A stretch of 64,000 nucleotides of DNA from Salmonella enterica subsp. houtenae serovar Houten (GTDB lineage: Bacteria; Pseudomonadota; Gammaproteobacteria; Enterobacterales; Enterobacteriaceae), in the NCBI GenBank assembly GCA_900478215.1, contig LS483478.1, positions 3,968,001 to 4,032,000 of the forward strand, read 5' to 3'. This document shows, one piece after another, positions 37,667 to 47,304 of this stretch. The position numbers and the translations under genes were made by a program. How positions within the stretch are numbered: position 1 is the first letter of the stretch; every line of letters begins with the position of its first letter. The notes under the pieces were generated by a model. It ran no database searches. It was not told the origin of the DNA and saw only the letters and a list, made by a program, of their open reading frames with translations.

Positions 37667-39019
37667 TCACTGACCAGCAATTTTCATCTCCGGCAGCAGG
37701 ACCGAACCACATTGTATATTACTGCGAGTCTCAATATCGTTACCCACGCTCACAATATTGCGCCACATCTCTTTTAAGTTGCCGGCGATGGTAATTTCAC
37801 TCACCGGATACTGAATTTCACCGTTTTCGACCCAAAAGCCCGACGCGCCGCGCGAGTAATCGCCAGTAATGCCGCTTACGCCCTGCCCCATCAGCTCGGT
37901 CACCACCAGGCCGGTACCCATCTCTTTAAGCAACTGCTCAAAGTTCACCCCCTGCCCGGCGATACGCCAGTTATGGATGCCGCCCGCATGACCGGTACTT
38001 TTCAGCCCCAGTTTGCGGGCGGAATAGTTGGTCAGCAACCATTGGGTCAGCACGCCTTCTTTCACAATGTCGCGGCGCTCCGTGCGTACGCCTTCGCTGT
38101 CGAACGGTGAAGACGCCAGCCCTTTTAGCAGATGCGGGTGTTCTTCGATGGTTAACCATTCCGGCAGAATTTGTTTGCCCAGCGAGTCGAGCAGGAAAGT
38201 GGATTTACGGTATACCGCGCCGCCAGCAATCGCCCCGACCAAGTGGCCAAACAACCCTGTCGCCACTTCATTAGCGAAAATGACCGGCGCTTTCATAGTG
38301 GAGAGTTTGCGCGGCGACAGACGAGATAAAGTACGGCGCGCGCACTCGGCCCCGACCCATTCGGGCGATTGCAGATCCGCCATCGCCCGGCCGATGGTAT
38401 AAGCGTAATCGCGTTCCATATCGCCGTTCTCTTCCGCGATGACGCAACTTGAAAGCGAATGGCGCGTGGAACAATATCCTTGCAACATACCGTGGCTGTT
38501 ACCGAATACTTTAATGCCGTAATGGCTGTTAAAGCTGCCGCCTTCGGTATTGGTAATGCGTTTATCCGCCTTTAGAGAAGCCTGCTCCGCGCGGGCGGCC
38601 AGCTCAATGGCCTCGTCCGGAGAAACGTCTGCCGGGTGGAACAAGTCCAGATCCGGTGCGTCAAACGCCAGCAGCTCTTTATCCGCCACGCCTGCGTACG
38701 GGTCCGGCGACGTGTAACGGGCAATATCCAGCGCGGCCTGCACAGTACGGGCAATCGCCTGCGGACTTAAATCTGTCGAGGAAGCACTGCCTTTACGATT
38801 CTGGTGATACACCGTAATCCCCAGCGCGCCGTCGCTATTAAATTCGACATTCTCTACTTCACCATAACGGGTACTGACGCTAATGCCGGTGGTCTTGCTG
38901 ACGGCGACTTCCGCCCCATCCGATTTGCCTGAGGCTAACTCCAGCGCTGTCGAAACTGCTTCTTCCAGGATCTTACGCTGCGCTTCAACTTGTGCGATTA
39001 CTTTCATTGCAAATGCCAT
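37667..39019 (-). CDS. tldE: Metalloprotease subunit TldE (PmbA)
   Basis: 450 residues, U62 family. With TldD it forms the heterodimer that matures microcin B17 and degrades the CcdA antitoxin; TldE lacks the catalytic metal site of TldD. The start at 39019 ([10 protein letters not shown]) matches the family; longer readings overlap the darP promoter. Contains [12 protein letters not shown] and the conserved [21 protein letters not shown] block near residue 400. Divergent from darP with 95 bases between. Confidence 0.96.
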   Translation of the reverse strand: MAFAMKVIAQVEAQRKILEEAVSTALELASGKSDGAEVAVSKTTGISVSTRYGEVENVEFNSDGALGITVYHQNRKGSASSTDLSPQAIARTVQAALDIARYTSPDPYAGVADKELLAFDAPDLDLFHPADVSPDEAIELAARAEQASLKADKRITNTEGGSFNSHYGIKVFGNSHGMLQGYCSTRHSLSSCVIAEENGDMERDYAYTIGRAMADLQSPEWVGAECARRTLSRLSPRKLSTMKAPVIFANEVATGLFGHLVGAIAGGAVYRKSTFLLDSLGKQILPEWLTIEEHPHLLKGLASSPFDSEGVRTERRDIVKEGVLTQWLLTNYSARKLGLKSTGHAGGIHNWRIAGQGVNFEQLLKEMGTGLVVTELMGQGVSGITGDYSRGASGFWVENGEIQYPVSEITIAGNLKEMWRNIVSVGNDIETRSNIQCGSVLLPEMKIAGQ

Positions 39020-39114
39020 AATGTAGAGAGAGTTTCTCTGAAGTCTAACAGAGAACCGTTTTTCAGTGCGCATCTTAACTGGTAACATTAGCCTCTTTTT
39101 TTAAGGAGCCTGAC

Positions 39115-39666
39115 ATGACAAAGCAGCCCGAAGACTGGCTCGACGACGTTCCCGGTGATGATATCGAAGACGAAGACGATGAAATTATCTGGGTCAGTAA
39201 AAGTGAAATTAAGCGTGACGCCGAGGAGTTAAAACGCCTGGGCGCGGAACTGGTGGCGCTGGGGAAAAACGCACTGGATAAGATCCCGCTGGACGCCGAT
39301 CTGCGTGACGCCATTGAACTGGCTCAGCGTATTAAGATGGAAGGCCGCCGCCGCCAGTTGCAACTAATTGGTAAAATGTTACGCCAGCGGGAGGTGGATC
39401 CTATCCGTCAGGCGCTGGACAAGCTGAAAAACCGTCATAACCAGCAGGTTGTGCTGTTTCATAAGCTTGAGCAATTGCGTGATCGCCTAATCGTCGAAGG
39501 TGATGACGCAATAGCGGAAGTGTTGAACCTGTGGCCAGATGCTGACCGCCAGCAGCTTCGTTCTCTGGTTCGTAATGCGAAGAAAGAGAAAGAAGGCAAC
39601 AAGCCGCCGAAATCCGCGCGTCAGATTTTCCAGTATCTGCGCGAGCTGTCCGAAAACGAAGAGTAA
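39115..39666 (+). CDS. darP: Ribosome-associated protein DarP (YjgA)
   Basis: 183-residue acidic/basic helical protein that binds late 50S precursors and helps peptidyl transferase centre maturation. N-terminal acidic stretch (residues 8-25) then long charged helices. ATG preceded by AAGGAG. It borders the A+T-rich island on its downstream side and ends with a hairpin at 39672. Confidence 0.95.
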   Translation: MTKQPEDWLDDVPGDDIEDEDDEIIWVSKSEIKRDAEELKRLGAELVALGKNALDKIPLDADLRDAIELAQRIKMEGRRRQLQLIGKMLRQREVDPIRQALDKLKNRHNQQVVLFHKLEQLRDRLIVEGDDAIAEVLNLWPDADRQQLRSLVRNAKKEKEGNKPPKSARQIFQYLRELSENEE

Positions 39667-39671
39667 AATGT

Positions 39672-39693
39672 TACGCAAGGGCAACCTTGCGTA
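39672..39693 (+). terminator. Hairpin after darP, at the island edge
   Basis: Perfect 9-bp stem TACGCAAGG/CCTTGCGTA with a GCAA loop; no T run follows. It marks the end of backbone sequence before the A+T-rich island. Confidence 0.6.
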
Positions 39694-39736
39694 CCCACTT
39701 AATGAAATGAAAAAAACTGTACACTGCATGCATTGA

Positions 39737-41773
39737 CTAAGGGAATAGCTCTGCGTGCAGATAATCACCTGTGATTTTTCCATTCTTTAAATAAATTACT
39801 CTGTCAAAAAATTGTAGTAAATGTTTGCGATGCGTTGTCATGACGAGTGTTTTGCCTTCAAGGATAGTATCTAGTTTACTGAAAAATTCGCTCTCACTTT
39901 TCTCGTCAAGAGAAGACGTCGGCTCATCCCAAACAAAGATATTTGCCGAACCACTGATACTTCTTGCCAGAAGCAATTTCTGTAATTGCCCGGATGAAAA
40001 ACCTTCCTCCATATAGCTAACATGTCGTTTCATACCGCCTGGGTCATTAAGAATAAAATCACACCCAAGTAACTTTAAGGCATGTACAACTTTAGGTGGA
40101 TTGGTGCTGTTCTTAAGCAAAAAATTGTATTCAAGGGTACCAGATAAAAAACCATCTTTAGGGTAAATACAGCTAATTTCTTTAAAGAAAAAATCAGAGG
40201 ATAAATGATTTGAGCTAACACCATCATAAATTACAGCACCTGAATGAGGCAATTTCATTCCACTAATGAGTGAAAGCAGAGTTGACTTGCCGGCCCCACA
40301 CTCCACCACAATTGCAATTTTTTGCCCAATGGGTATTTCGAGATCTATTTTTTTTAAAACATCAGGTCCAACATCATCGTATTTCCAGGAAAGATTTTTA
40401 ACCAGAATGGAATTTTGGGGTTTAATATAGGTTAACAATTTTGGAGAATTACTTTTTGGCGAATCAAATAGCGCTCCCATATCCTGAGTAACTCTTCTTG
40501 CTGTTAGTACAGACATAAACAGTGAGGAAAATGAATTCATTATAGAAGACATACGCCCAACAATAATAACTGAAGAAATAATAGAGCCGGTTGTAATACT
40601 TCCTTGCACGACTAAAAACCACGAACACATCATTATCAGCAATTGATTTAAACCAGACATAGATGCCATAATATACTGATAGGTAGACATCATCCTCTTC
40701 ATCTTCAATGAGATAATTGAATTATCTTCTGACATAACTACCCAGTCAGTCAATAACCTTTCACTATTTATATTTTTGACAGAATCAAGAGAAAATAAAA
40801 CTTCAGAAAACCATGAGTCCCGTGACTGATTTTTATTTTGCTGCTCTTTTCCTAGTTTATCCATGGATATGTTATGGTACCAGGAGTATATTATTCCCAC
40901 TATCGTCATCACTACCGGTACCAGCCCCACAAATCCGAGATTCATACAGATAATAGTAACATAGATTATGAACACAGGTAATTCAGCAACTTTTTGAATA
41001 AGCCCATAGAAGACAATTGACTTCACTCGCTGAAACTCGACCCAAAGGAAATAGAGCGTAGACACCATGTGTGAATGGCTGTTCGAACGGATAACATTTT
41101 CCATAAAACTAATATCAAGAGTGACATCATCAGCCCGAGAAAGCAATGACTGACTAATATCACGAGAGGTCCGTAAAAATAGTTCAAGGAGTATCATAAT
41201 CACTGCAATGCCACATATCGAGAACAGCGAAGAAACAGACTCACTAGGTATTAACTTATCATAAAATACGCTACTAAAAACAGGAATGGTTAGCGCAGTT
41301 AATGCTAACAAAAAAGATGCCAAAAAATATCTACAGTAATAACTTTTGTTCTCAGAAATAAGTCTAAAAAGCATACGCTTTACTGATATTTTTTCTTTAA
41401 GGGTCTCATTCTGGGTAACATGAAATATTGTTTTACCATTATAAAAAGAATCCTCAATGAGGACATCCTGAAACTTTTTATCCAGGCCAAGTACTGTAAC
41501 CGCATTTTTCATCACCCTAACGACAACCAACCAACGGCCTTCACCAACATGAATAATGAGGGGCATATTCTTTGCACTTATGTCATGAATACAGCCTGCT
41601 AAAACAGGTTTAGCCGTGATGCCATAAGGCAACAATACACCATTAATCTTTACTTCTGAATCAGCAATTTCATCAACTTCTGGAGGGGAAGGCTCCGCCC
41701 TTCCCCAAAAACATGACAGTACAGTTATCAATTCGCCTGTTCGAACACTGAAATCACTAACAATATTAAGCAT
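39737..41773 (-). CDS. Type I secretion ABC exporter, SiiF-like
   Basis: 678 residues, close to SiiF (688). Residues 1-130 form an N-terminal extension without the catalytic Cys of C39 peptidases, probably a C39-like recognition domain. About six membrane segments follow (145-420), then the ATPase domain (455-678). Walker B/catalytic Glu is D616-E617, D-loop SSLD and H-loop H648. Two motifs are unusual: the Walker A reads V490-E-C-G-A-G-K-S-T where the first residue is normally Gly, and the signature is FSSGQ (592-596) rather than LSGGQ. The gene starts 21 bases after the adhesin gene. It probably powers export of the adhesin. Confidence 0.88.
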   Translation of the reverse strand: MLNIVSDFSVRTGELITVLSCFWGRAEPSPPEVDEIADSEVKINGVLLPYGITAKPVLAGCIHDISAKNMPLIIHVGEGRWLVVVRVMKNAVTVLGLDKKFQDVLIEDSFYNGKTIFHVTQNETLKEKISVKRMLFRLISENKSYYCRYFLASFLLALTALTIPVFSSVFYDKLIPSESVSSLFSICGIAVIMILLELFLRTSRDISQSLLSRADDVTLDISFMENVIRSNSHSHMVSTLYFLWVEFQRVKSIVFYGLIQKVAELPVFIIYVTIICMNLGFVGLVPVVMTIVGIIYSWYHNISMDKLGKEQQNKNQSRDSWFSEVLFSLDSVKNINSERLLTDWVVMSEDNSIISLKMKRMMSTYQYIMASMSGLNQLLIMMCSWFLVVQGSITTGSIISSVIIVGRMSSIMNSFSSLFMSVLTARRVTQDMGALFDSPKSNSPKLLTYIKPQNSILVKNLSWKYDDVGPDVLKKIDLEIPIGQKIAIVVECGAGKSTLLSLISGMKLPHSGAVIYDGVSSNHLSSDFFFKEISCIYPKDGFLSGTLEYNFLLKNSTNPPKVVHALKLLGCDFILNDPGGMKRHVSYMEEGFSSGQLQKLLLARSISGSANIFVWDEPTSSLDEKSESEFFSKLDTILEGKTLVMTTHRKHLLQFFDRVIYLKNGKITGDYLHAELFP

Positions 41774-41794
41774 TATTGACTCTATAATAATAGA

Positions 41795-44700
41795 TTAAAC
41801 ATGATGATTGATATGAATAGTATGGTGATGTTCATCCGCATCCAGTATATGGTCGTTATTCGCGTGAGCAATAAAATGCCTTATAATATTAATCTGGTGA
41901 TTACCAGATAATCCCCGATGCCCCCCTTCATGGTTCTTAGCAAAAACGTCATTAAGCCCAGTGATTTTTTCTGATATGGAAGAATGATGCTCCATTTTAT
42001 GCATAAATTGTGTAAAAGCATCAATACTTGTATGTTCCAAAGCCGTATGTTCTGATCGGGTAACCATAGCGGGAACTGAGTGTGAATGAGACTCAGGAGT
42101 ATGATGAAATATATCAGCCAATTTATGCTTATCGAGACCTCCCGAATGTTCAACAGGGTGATCGACCATATGGGGTATCAGATCAGATACATGAGATAAG
42201 TCCTGATGAGAAGCACTTTTAACCTGAGGAATATCGACTACAACAAACTCATTCATATACGAAGTGCTTCCGTCGGCATAATGGATCGCCAGATTAACTT
42301 CATAAACGCCATTATCGTGAACGACATTGCCAGGAATAGACCATGAACCATCATCATCATGGACTAAAGCATATGTTTTTCCTTGCCATATAATATCAAC
42401 AGAATTAGCACTACTGGGAATATCGGAAAAAGCAACCGTATGGGCGTCAGCATTAGTAATCAGAAGATGATTAATATTATCTATAGAATCTATGGAATAG
42501 GTATTGGTGCCTGTTGAATCATTAACTACAACTGCTGAGCTTTGGTTCCCAAAGCTATCCACAGAGTACAAAGAATAATCTTCGCCTGAAGCATATTTTG
42601 CGGAAAGAGTCCATGAGCCATCATCAGAAACCGTTGCTTGTGCGATGATATTGCCTGCAGTATCAGTCAGATAAATAGTGCTATCAGGCTCCCCCATACC
42701 AGAAAGAACAACAATACCTTGTTCATTAATGTAAGAGGAATATTCAATATCAGGTGTTTGAGGTGGCGTGGTATCAATAACAATGTCATGAGTATATTCC
42801 ATCGTATTACCCGCAACATCCGTTTCTTCAATAGTAACACTCCACGTTCCATCACTGACAGGTGATGATTCAGTACTCCACTGTCCATTACTGTCAACAA
42901 TACAAGACGCAACGATAACGCCACCTATCACTATGGAGATTGTAGCTCCCGCTTCTCCCGTCCCGCTAAAGTCTAACGATTCGGAATTTGATTTCCAGGC
43001 GACAGGAGAGTCTTCAGCACCAGAAGTATTTTCTATTGGATTATCAAGTTGTAATGTGAGACTATCAACTTCATTATCAACACGAATAGTGTAATCAACT
43101 TCTGCAGTGTTACCTCCAGGGTCTTCCGAAATAATTTGTACTGAGGCATTATCTTGCGAAGGGAATTTTCCAGAGTTAATCTCTGCCTGCCAGTTACCCG
43201 CATTATCGGCTACTACAGAGGCGACTTGTACCCCATCAATATAGATAGTTATTTTACTATCAGCCTCGCCCTCACCGGTTAAAGAAATCGTGGCAGGATT
43301 ATCTGTAATATATATCACATCGGTATTCGTAGTAACTTGTACTCCTTCAACAGAGGTCATTAGAAGGGTTGCATCATAGAATGTATCAATTGTAAAATTT
43401 GAGACATTTGAAATACTAGTATTCCCTGCAATATCGGTGACTGAATATTGTAAGGTATGCACACCATCATCTAATGGTTGAGTATATTGCCAATTTTGCG
43501 ATGATTGCGTTAAAACAATCGTATCGACCGGCTCACCATCCAGATAAATGATAACTGTCTCGCCGACTTCGCCTGAGATTTTAAATTTAGGGTCATTATT
43601 CCCTGTGATATTATCGTTATTATAAAGCCCATCATCTGAAACCAGAGTTGGCGTATTAATTTTGGCAACCGTATCAATGGTCAGTGAAATTGTACCCGAT
43701 GTAGCTTTATTTCCTGCAGCATCGCTAGCAACAACATAAATACTATGCCCTCCATCGCTTAAGGAATTAGAAAATGCATATTTCCAATTGCCTTGTGAAT
43801 CAACCGTGGTTGTCGCATAGCTTTTACCATCCACATAAACGGTAATAGTATCTCCTGCTTCACCTTCGCCAGAGAAAGTTGGTTTAGAGACATTTGTAAT
43901 CATGTCTGTTGGATCTGCCGAATCTTGCGATGCGGGAAATACAATAGTGGGAATATCAATATGCGTATCAAGTGTTAAAGAGGCTGTTTTTGTCTCAGTG
44001 TTACCGGCGATGTCGGTGATAACAACGGAAACAGAGTATACTCCATCAGAACCTAATGACAGATTAGTAGACCAATTCCCCTTTGAATCCACGGTCAATT
44101 CATCAACATGTCTGCCATTTACATAAACATCAATGGTAGACCCTGCTTCACCCTTTCCAGACAATGCAGGCGTAGTGTCATTCGTAAGAGAACTCATACT
44201 AATAGAGAATTGACTGATATGCGTATCGACTGTGACAGAAATAGTCTCAGAAGTTGCCGTATTTCCTGCCACATCTGTTGTTACTAGCTGTACGGAGTAT
44301 TCTCCATCAGGAAGAGATTTAAGTTCATAAGTTATGACCCCATCATCACCAACCGATATTGTGTCAACTTTGTCACCATTGACTATGACATCAACTGATG
44401 ATCCAACTTCACCATTCGCTGTAATCACCGGAGAGGAATTATTCGTAATAAGATCGGTTAATGCTCCACTATTAGTTTCTTCGGTAATAGTCAAATTAGT
44501 GACAAATGTTGAGGTGTCACAATCAATATTTATTACAGTTTCCGAAATATTACCCGCTGCATCTTGCGATGTAATAGTGAAAACATTACTACCTTCTGGC
44601 AATGAATTTAATGTAACTTCCCAGCGCCCTTCATTATCTGCCGTTGTAGTACTGATAAGTATCCCATTGCTATCATAAATAGTTATTATGCTACCGGACT

Positions 44701-46003
44701 CAGCATTGCCTGTCACAGAGACATTTTTATGCATTGTAATACCATCAATACTGCTACTTCCCGTGTCATCTGATGGAAGTAAGTTTGCAGTGACGGGTGA
44801 AATCGTTGTATCAATTGTGATATCAACTGGTGCTGATGTTGCTGAATTACCAGCTATATCGGTCACAGTAACAGAAATCACATAAACGCCATCAGGAAGC
44901 TGCTGTCCAACATTAAAAGACCAGGTTCCATCATCATTTTCAGATGCTGTTGAAACGGATATCAACTCCCCGTTATCATTGGTGATAGTAGCCTTAACAG
45001 ATGTGGCATCTGGATCTATATTAGATATAGTTAACGCGGGAGAGTTAATATTTGTCACACCATCGACACTACTTATTCCCGTATCATTATTTAGCGCAAG
45101 ACTAATCTCAGGAACTGATACTTGAGTATCAATAGTAATATTGATACTTGATTTTTCCTGAGCACCGGATGGATATAATGTCGTTGCCTGGATTGAGTAA
45201 CTCCCATCGGGAAGATTTCTATCAATTATATATGAAAAATTACCTGAAGCGTCCGTTGTTGTTTCACCAACCACGACACCATTAACTGAAATATAGACAA
45301 GACTGTCCGCTTGCGATGTTCCTGCGACCACAGGACAAATATCATTGGTAATATTATCACGTGCAACGCCGCTATCACTACTGTCAACCAAACCCAATGT
45401 GATAGAGGGTAAATTACCGCTGCTCGGTGTCTCAGGAGGAGCGCTGACTGAGCTTGAGGGGTCTGATAAAGCCATAAATTCGTGCTGCTCGACATTGTCC
45501 ATCTGCTCATCATACTCAAAATCAAAATCCTTCAAATGAACATCAGATTGTGGATTAGAAAAATCTTGCTGCTTAGCATTTTGCTGTAATATCTGGTGCA
45601 TTTCCTGAAGAAGGGAATGCTCAGAATGTTGCTCCTGTTTGACATGTTCAGCAAGATGTTTGAGTTCCTCTTTTGTTTTCGCGAGTTCTTTTTCCAGTTC
45701 TTCTTTATCGATATTTTGAGTATGTTGATTATTGATGACATCCTGGCTCAAATGCGTAAGATTGACATCCTGCAGATCAACTTTATCAAGAAGTATTTTC
45801 CCCGAAACTGCAGTATCCGAAAACGTAACGATAATACCCGATCTATTTAACGATGAATAAAGCGCACCATTTATAATATGGATCTCATTCGATTTAAATT
45901 TAATAACAAGATCTGACCCATTTATGGAAATTTTTGCATCAGCAAGCGAACCATACTTAGTCAAATCAACATTTGAATTATTGCTTACGTAATAATTTTC
46001 CAT
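41795..46003 (-). CDS. Ig-like repeat adhesin, miniature SiiE-like protein
   Basis: 1402 residues, secreted type I substrate by context; no N-terminal signal peptide. Layout: beta-rich head (1-90), coiled coil (about 95-146), acidic linker, 10 bacterial Ig-like modules of about 96 residues plus a divergent 11th (198-1259), and a 143-residue C-terminal tail with 27 histidines. Modules repeat the pattern GEAGxTIxVYVDG, DSxGNWxxxL, LxDGxYSVxxxxTDxAGNxxxxxxxxxTIDT. SiiE has an N-terminal coiled coil and 53 such modules, so this is a short analogue. No RTX nonapeptides. The ATG at 46003 has the AAGGGG Shine-Dalgarno; an ATG six codons upstream overlaps the adaptor gene. The expected role is contact to host-cell surfaces. 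Confidence 0.88.
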   Translation of the reverse strand: MENYYVSNNSNVDLTKYGSLADAKISINGSDLVIKFKSNEIHIINGALYSSLNRSGIIVTFSDTAVSGKILLDKVDLQDVNLTHLSQDVINNQHTQNIDKEELEKELAKTKEELKHLAEHVKQEQHSEHSLLQEMHQILQQNAKQQDFSNPQSDVHLKDFDFEYDEQMDNVEQHEFMALSDPSSSVSAPPETPSSGNLPSITLGLVDSSDSGVARDNITNDICPVVAGTSQADSLVYISVNGVVVGETTTDASGNFSYIIDRNLPDGSYSIQATTLYPSGAQEKSSINITIDTQVSVPEISLALNNDTGISSVDGVTNINSPALTISNIDPDATSVKATITNDNGELISVSTASENDDGTWSFNVGQQLPDGVYVISVTVTDIAGNSATSAPVDITIDTTISPVTANLLPSDDTGSSSIDGITMHKNVSVTGNAESGSIITIYDSNGILISTTTADNEGRWEVTLNSLPEGSNVFTITSQDAAGNISETVINIDCDTSTFVTNLTITEETNSGALTDLITNNSSPVITANGEVGSSVDVIVNGDKVDTISVGDDGVITYELKSLPDGEYSVQLVTTDVAGNTATSETISVTVDTHISQFSISMSSLTNDTTPALSGKGEAGSTIDVYVNGRHVDELTVDSKGNWSTNLSLGSDGVYSVSVVITDIAGNTETKTASLTLDTHIDIPTIVFPASQDSADPTDMITNVSKPTFSGEGEAGDTITVYVDGKSYATTTVDSQGNWKYAFSNSLSDGGHSIYVVASDAAGNKATSGTISLTIDTVAKINTPTLVSDDGLYNNDNITGNNDPKFKISGEVGETVIIYLDGEPVDTIVLTQSSQNWQYTQPLDDGVHTLQYSVTDIAGNTSISNVSNFTIDTFYDATLLMTSVEGVQVTTNTDVIYITDNPATISLTGEGEADSKITIYIDGVQVASVVADNAGNWQAEINSGKFPSQDNASVQIISEDPGGNTAEVDYTIRVDNEVDSLTLQLDNPIENTSGAEDSPVAWKSNSESLDFSGTGEAGATISIVIGGVIVASCIVDSNGQWSTESSPVSDGTWSVTIEETDVAGNTMEYTHDIVIDTTPPQTPDIEYSSYINEQGIVVLSGMGEPDSTIYLTDTAGNIIAQATVSDDGSWTLSAKYASGEDYSLYSVDSFGNQSSAVVVNDSTGTNTYSIDSIDNINHLLITNADAHTVAFSDIPSSANSVDIIWQGKTYALVHDDDGSWSIPGNVVHDNGVYEVNLAIHYADGSTSYMNEFVVVDIPQVKSASHQDLSHVSDLIPHMVDHPVEHSGGLDKHKLADIFHHTPESHSHSVPAMVTRSEHTALEHTSIDAFTQFMHKMEHHSSISEKITGLNDVFAKNHEGGHRGLSGNHQINIIRHFIAHANNDHILDADEHHHTIHINHHV

Positions 46004-46017
46004 AATAAAACCCCTTA

Positions 46018-47304
46018 TCAATGGTCAGAAGGTAACGGCTCTGAGAGCGCCCCTTTAAATGTTTTAGCAATAGGTGACATAAGATAATCAAGAATCGTAT
46101 GTTTTCCAGTTATAATATTTGCATCAACGATCATTCCTGGTTTAATATTTGATAAATCCCCTTCAGAAACATAAAACTCAACCATCACTTTATAATACTC
46201 TTTCAACCCGGTATTATCCTTAGACTCAATAATATCAGGACTGATGTTTTCAATTATTGCTGGATATGGTCGACGCCTGGAGTTCACAATTGACTCAATT
46301 GAAATTGTTGTTTTTTCACCAACAAAGATTTGATCGCGGTACTTCGGATTAATTTTCACCTCAGCTCTGACATGCTTATCAACAGGTTTAATCTCGAATA
46401 ACATTTCTGTCGGTGAAATAACACCACCAATAGTCATTGCATTTTTATTTACATTATATATAACACCTTCAACAGGGGAATGTACAATATTCTCAGAACG
46501 TTGCAAGTTGATAATTTTTAGCTCAGCATTCAAGATTGACAAATCATTTTCACTATCTTGTAGCTTTTTTTGAATTGAGTGTAAATAGTCTTGTCTGATG
46601 GTCGAAATCTCTTTACCTTTAAGGTCAATAAAATTGTTTTTACTAACAATTTGATTATTTATTTCTGAAATTTCAGATTGAAGACGAATAGCACATTGTT
46701 TTTTAACTAATAAATTACTTAGTGGGCTTATACCTTTTTTGACCAATGGTTCAATGATATTTATTTCTTTAGCGCTTAGGCTATATTCTTCTTTTTTATT
46801 TTTTACTTCTTCCGTGAGACCATGAATTTCACTTTCAGCACCTTTACTTTCACTTTGCTTTGACTGTATTTGATCATTGATAGTCTTTGAGTTACTAATT
46901 ATTTCAGGATCATCAATATTTTCATAATTAAAATAATCAATTACATCTAAATTACTTGAAATAAAATATGAGAGATCCTTGATCTTTTTTTGAAGTTGCT
47001 TCGCTTTAACTTTTTTTTGTTCGAAATCCTTATCTATATCATGGTTAATTATCTTCGCCAGTTCTTGCCCCTTATGAACATAATCACCTTCATGGCAGTA
47101 TAAATCCGCGATTACTCCCCCCTTACTCAGTGAAACTACCTGAGAGTTTGAACGGTTAACAACATTACCTTCCCCATGAACAACCGCATTAATCTCAGCT
47201 TGGGAAGAAATCCCCAACAAGATAAGCAGAAAGACAATAAGCCACTGCATCATACGAACTGAGTGTATGGAGTCCACATCAACGGTATACATTTTCATTT
47301 TCAT
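46018..47304 (-). CDS. HlyD-family periplasmic adaptor, SiiD-like
   Basis: 428-residue membrane fusion protein, the same size as SiiD (425). One N-terminal membrane segment (residues 19-36), a biotinyl-lipoyl half with GDYVHKGQELAKI near residue 73, a long helical hairpin (about 90-275, Lys/Glu-rich), and the second lipoyl half with HSPVEGVIYNVN. It links the inner membrane ABC exporter to the TolC-like channel. Its start lies inside the last codons of the TolC-like gene (26-base overlap) and its stop is 14 bases before the adhesin. Confidence 0.9.
   Translation of the reverse strand: MKMKMYTVDVDSIHSVRMMQWLIVFLLILLGISSQAEINAVVHGEGNVVNRSNSQVVSLSKGGVIADLYCHEGDYVHKGQELAKIINHDIDKDFEQKKVKAKQLQKKIKDLSYFISSNLDVIDYFNYENIDDPEIISNSKTINDQIQSKQSESKGAESEIHGLTEEVKNKKEEYSLSAKEINIIEPLVKKGISPLSNLLVKKQCAIRLQSEISEINNQIVSKNNFIDLKGKEISTIRQDYLHSIQKKLQDSENDLSILNAELKIINLQRSENIVHSPVEGVIYNVNKNAMTIGGVISPTEMLFEIKPVDKHVRAEVKINPKYRDQIFVGEKTTISIESIVNSRRRPYPAIIENISPDIIESKDNTGLKEYYKVMVEFYVSEGDLSNIKPGMIVDANIITGKHTILDYLMSPIAKTFKGALSEPLPSDH

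Noticed and set aside
41795..46003. RTX (calcium-binding nonapeptide) repeats in the adhesin
   Set aside because: No GGxGxDxxx repeats are present. The repeats are Ig-like modules instead.
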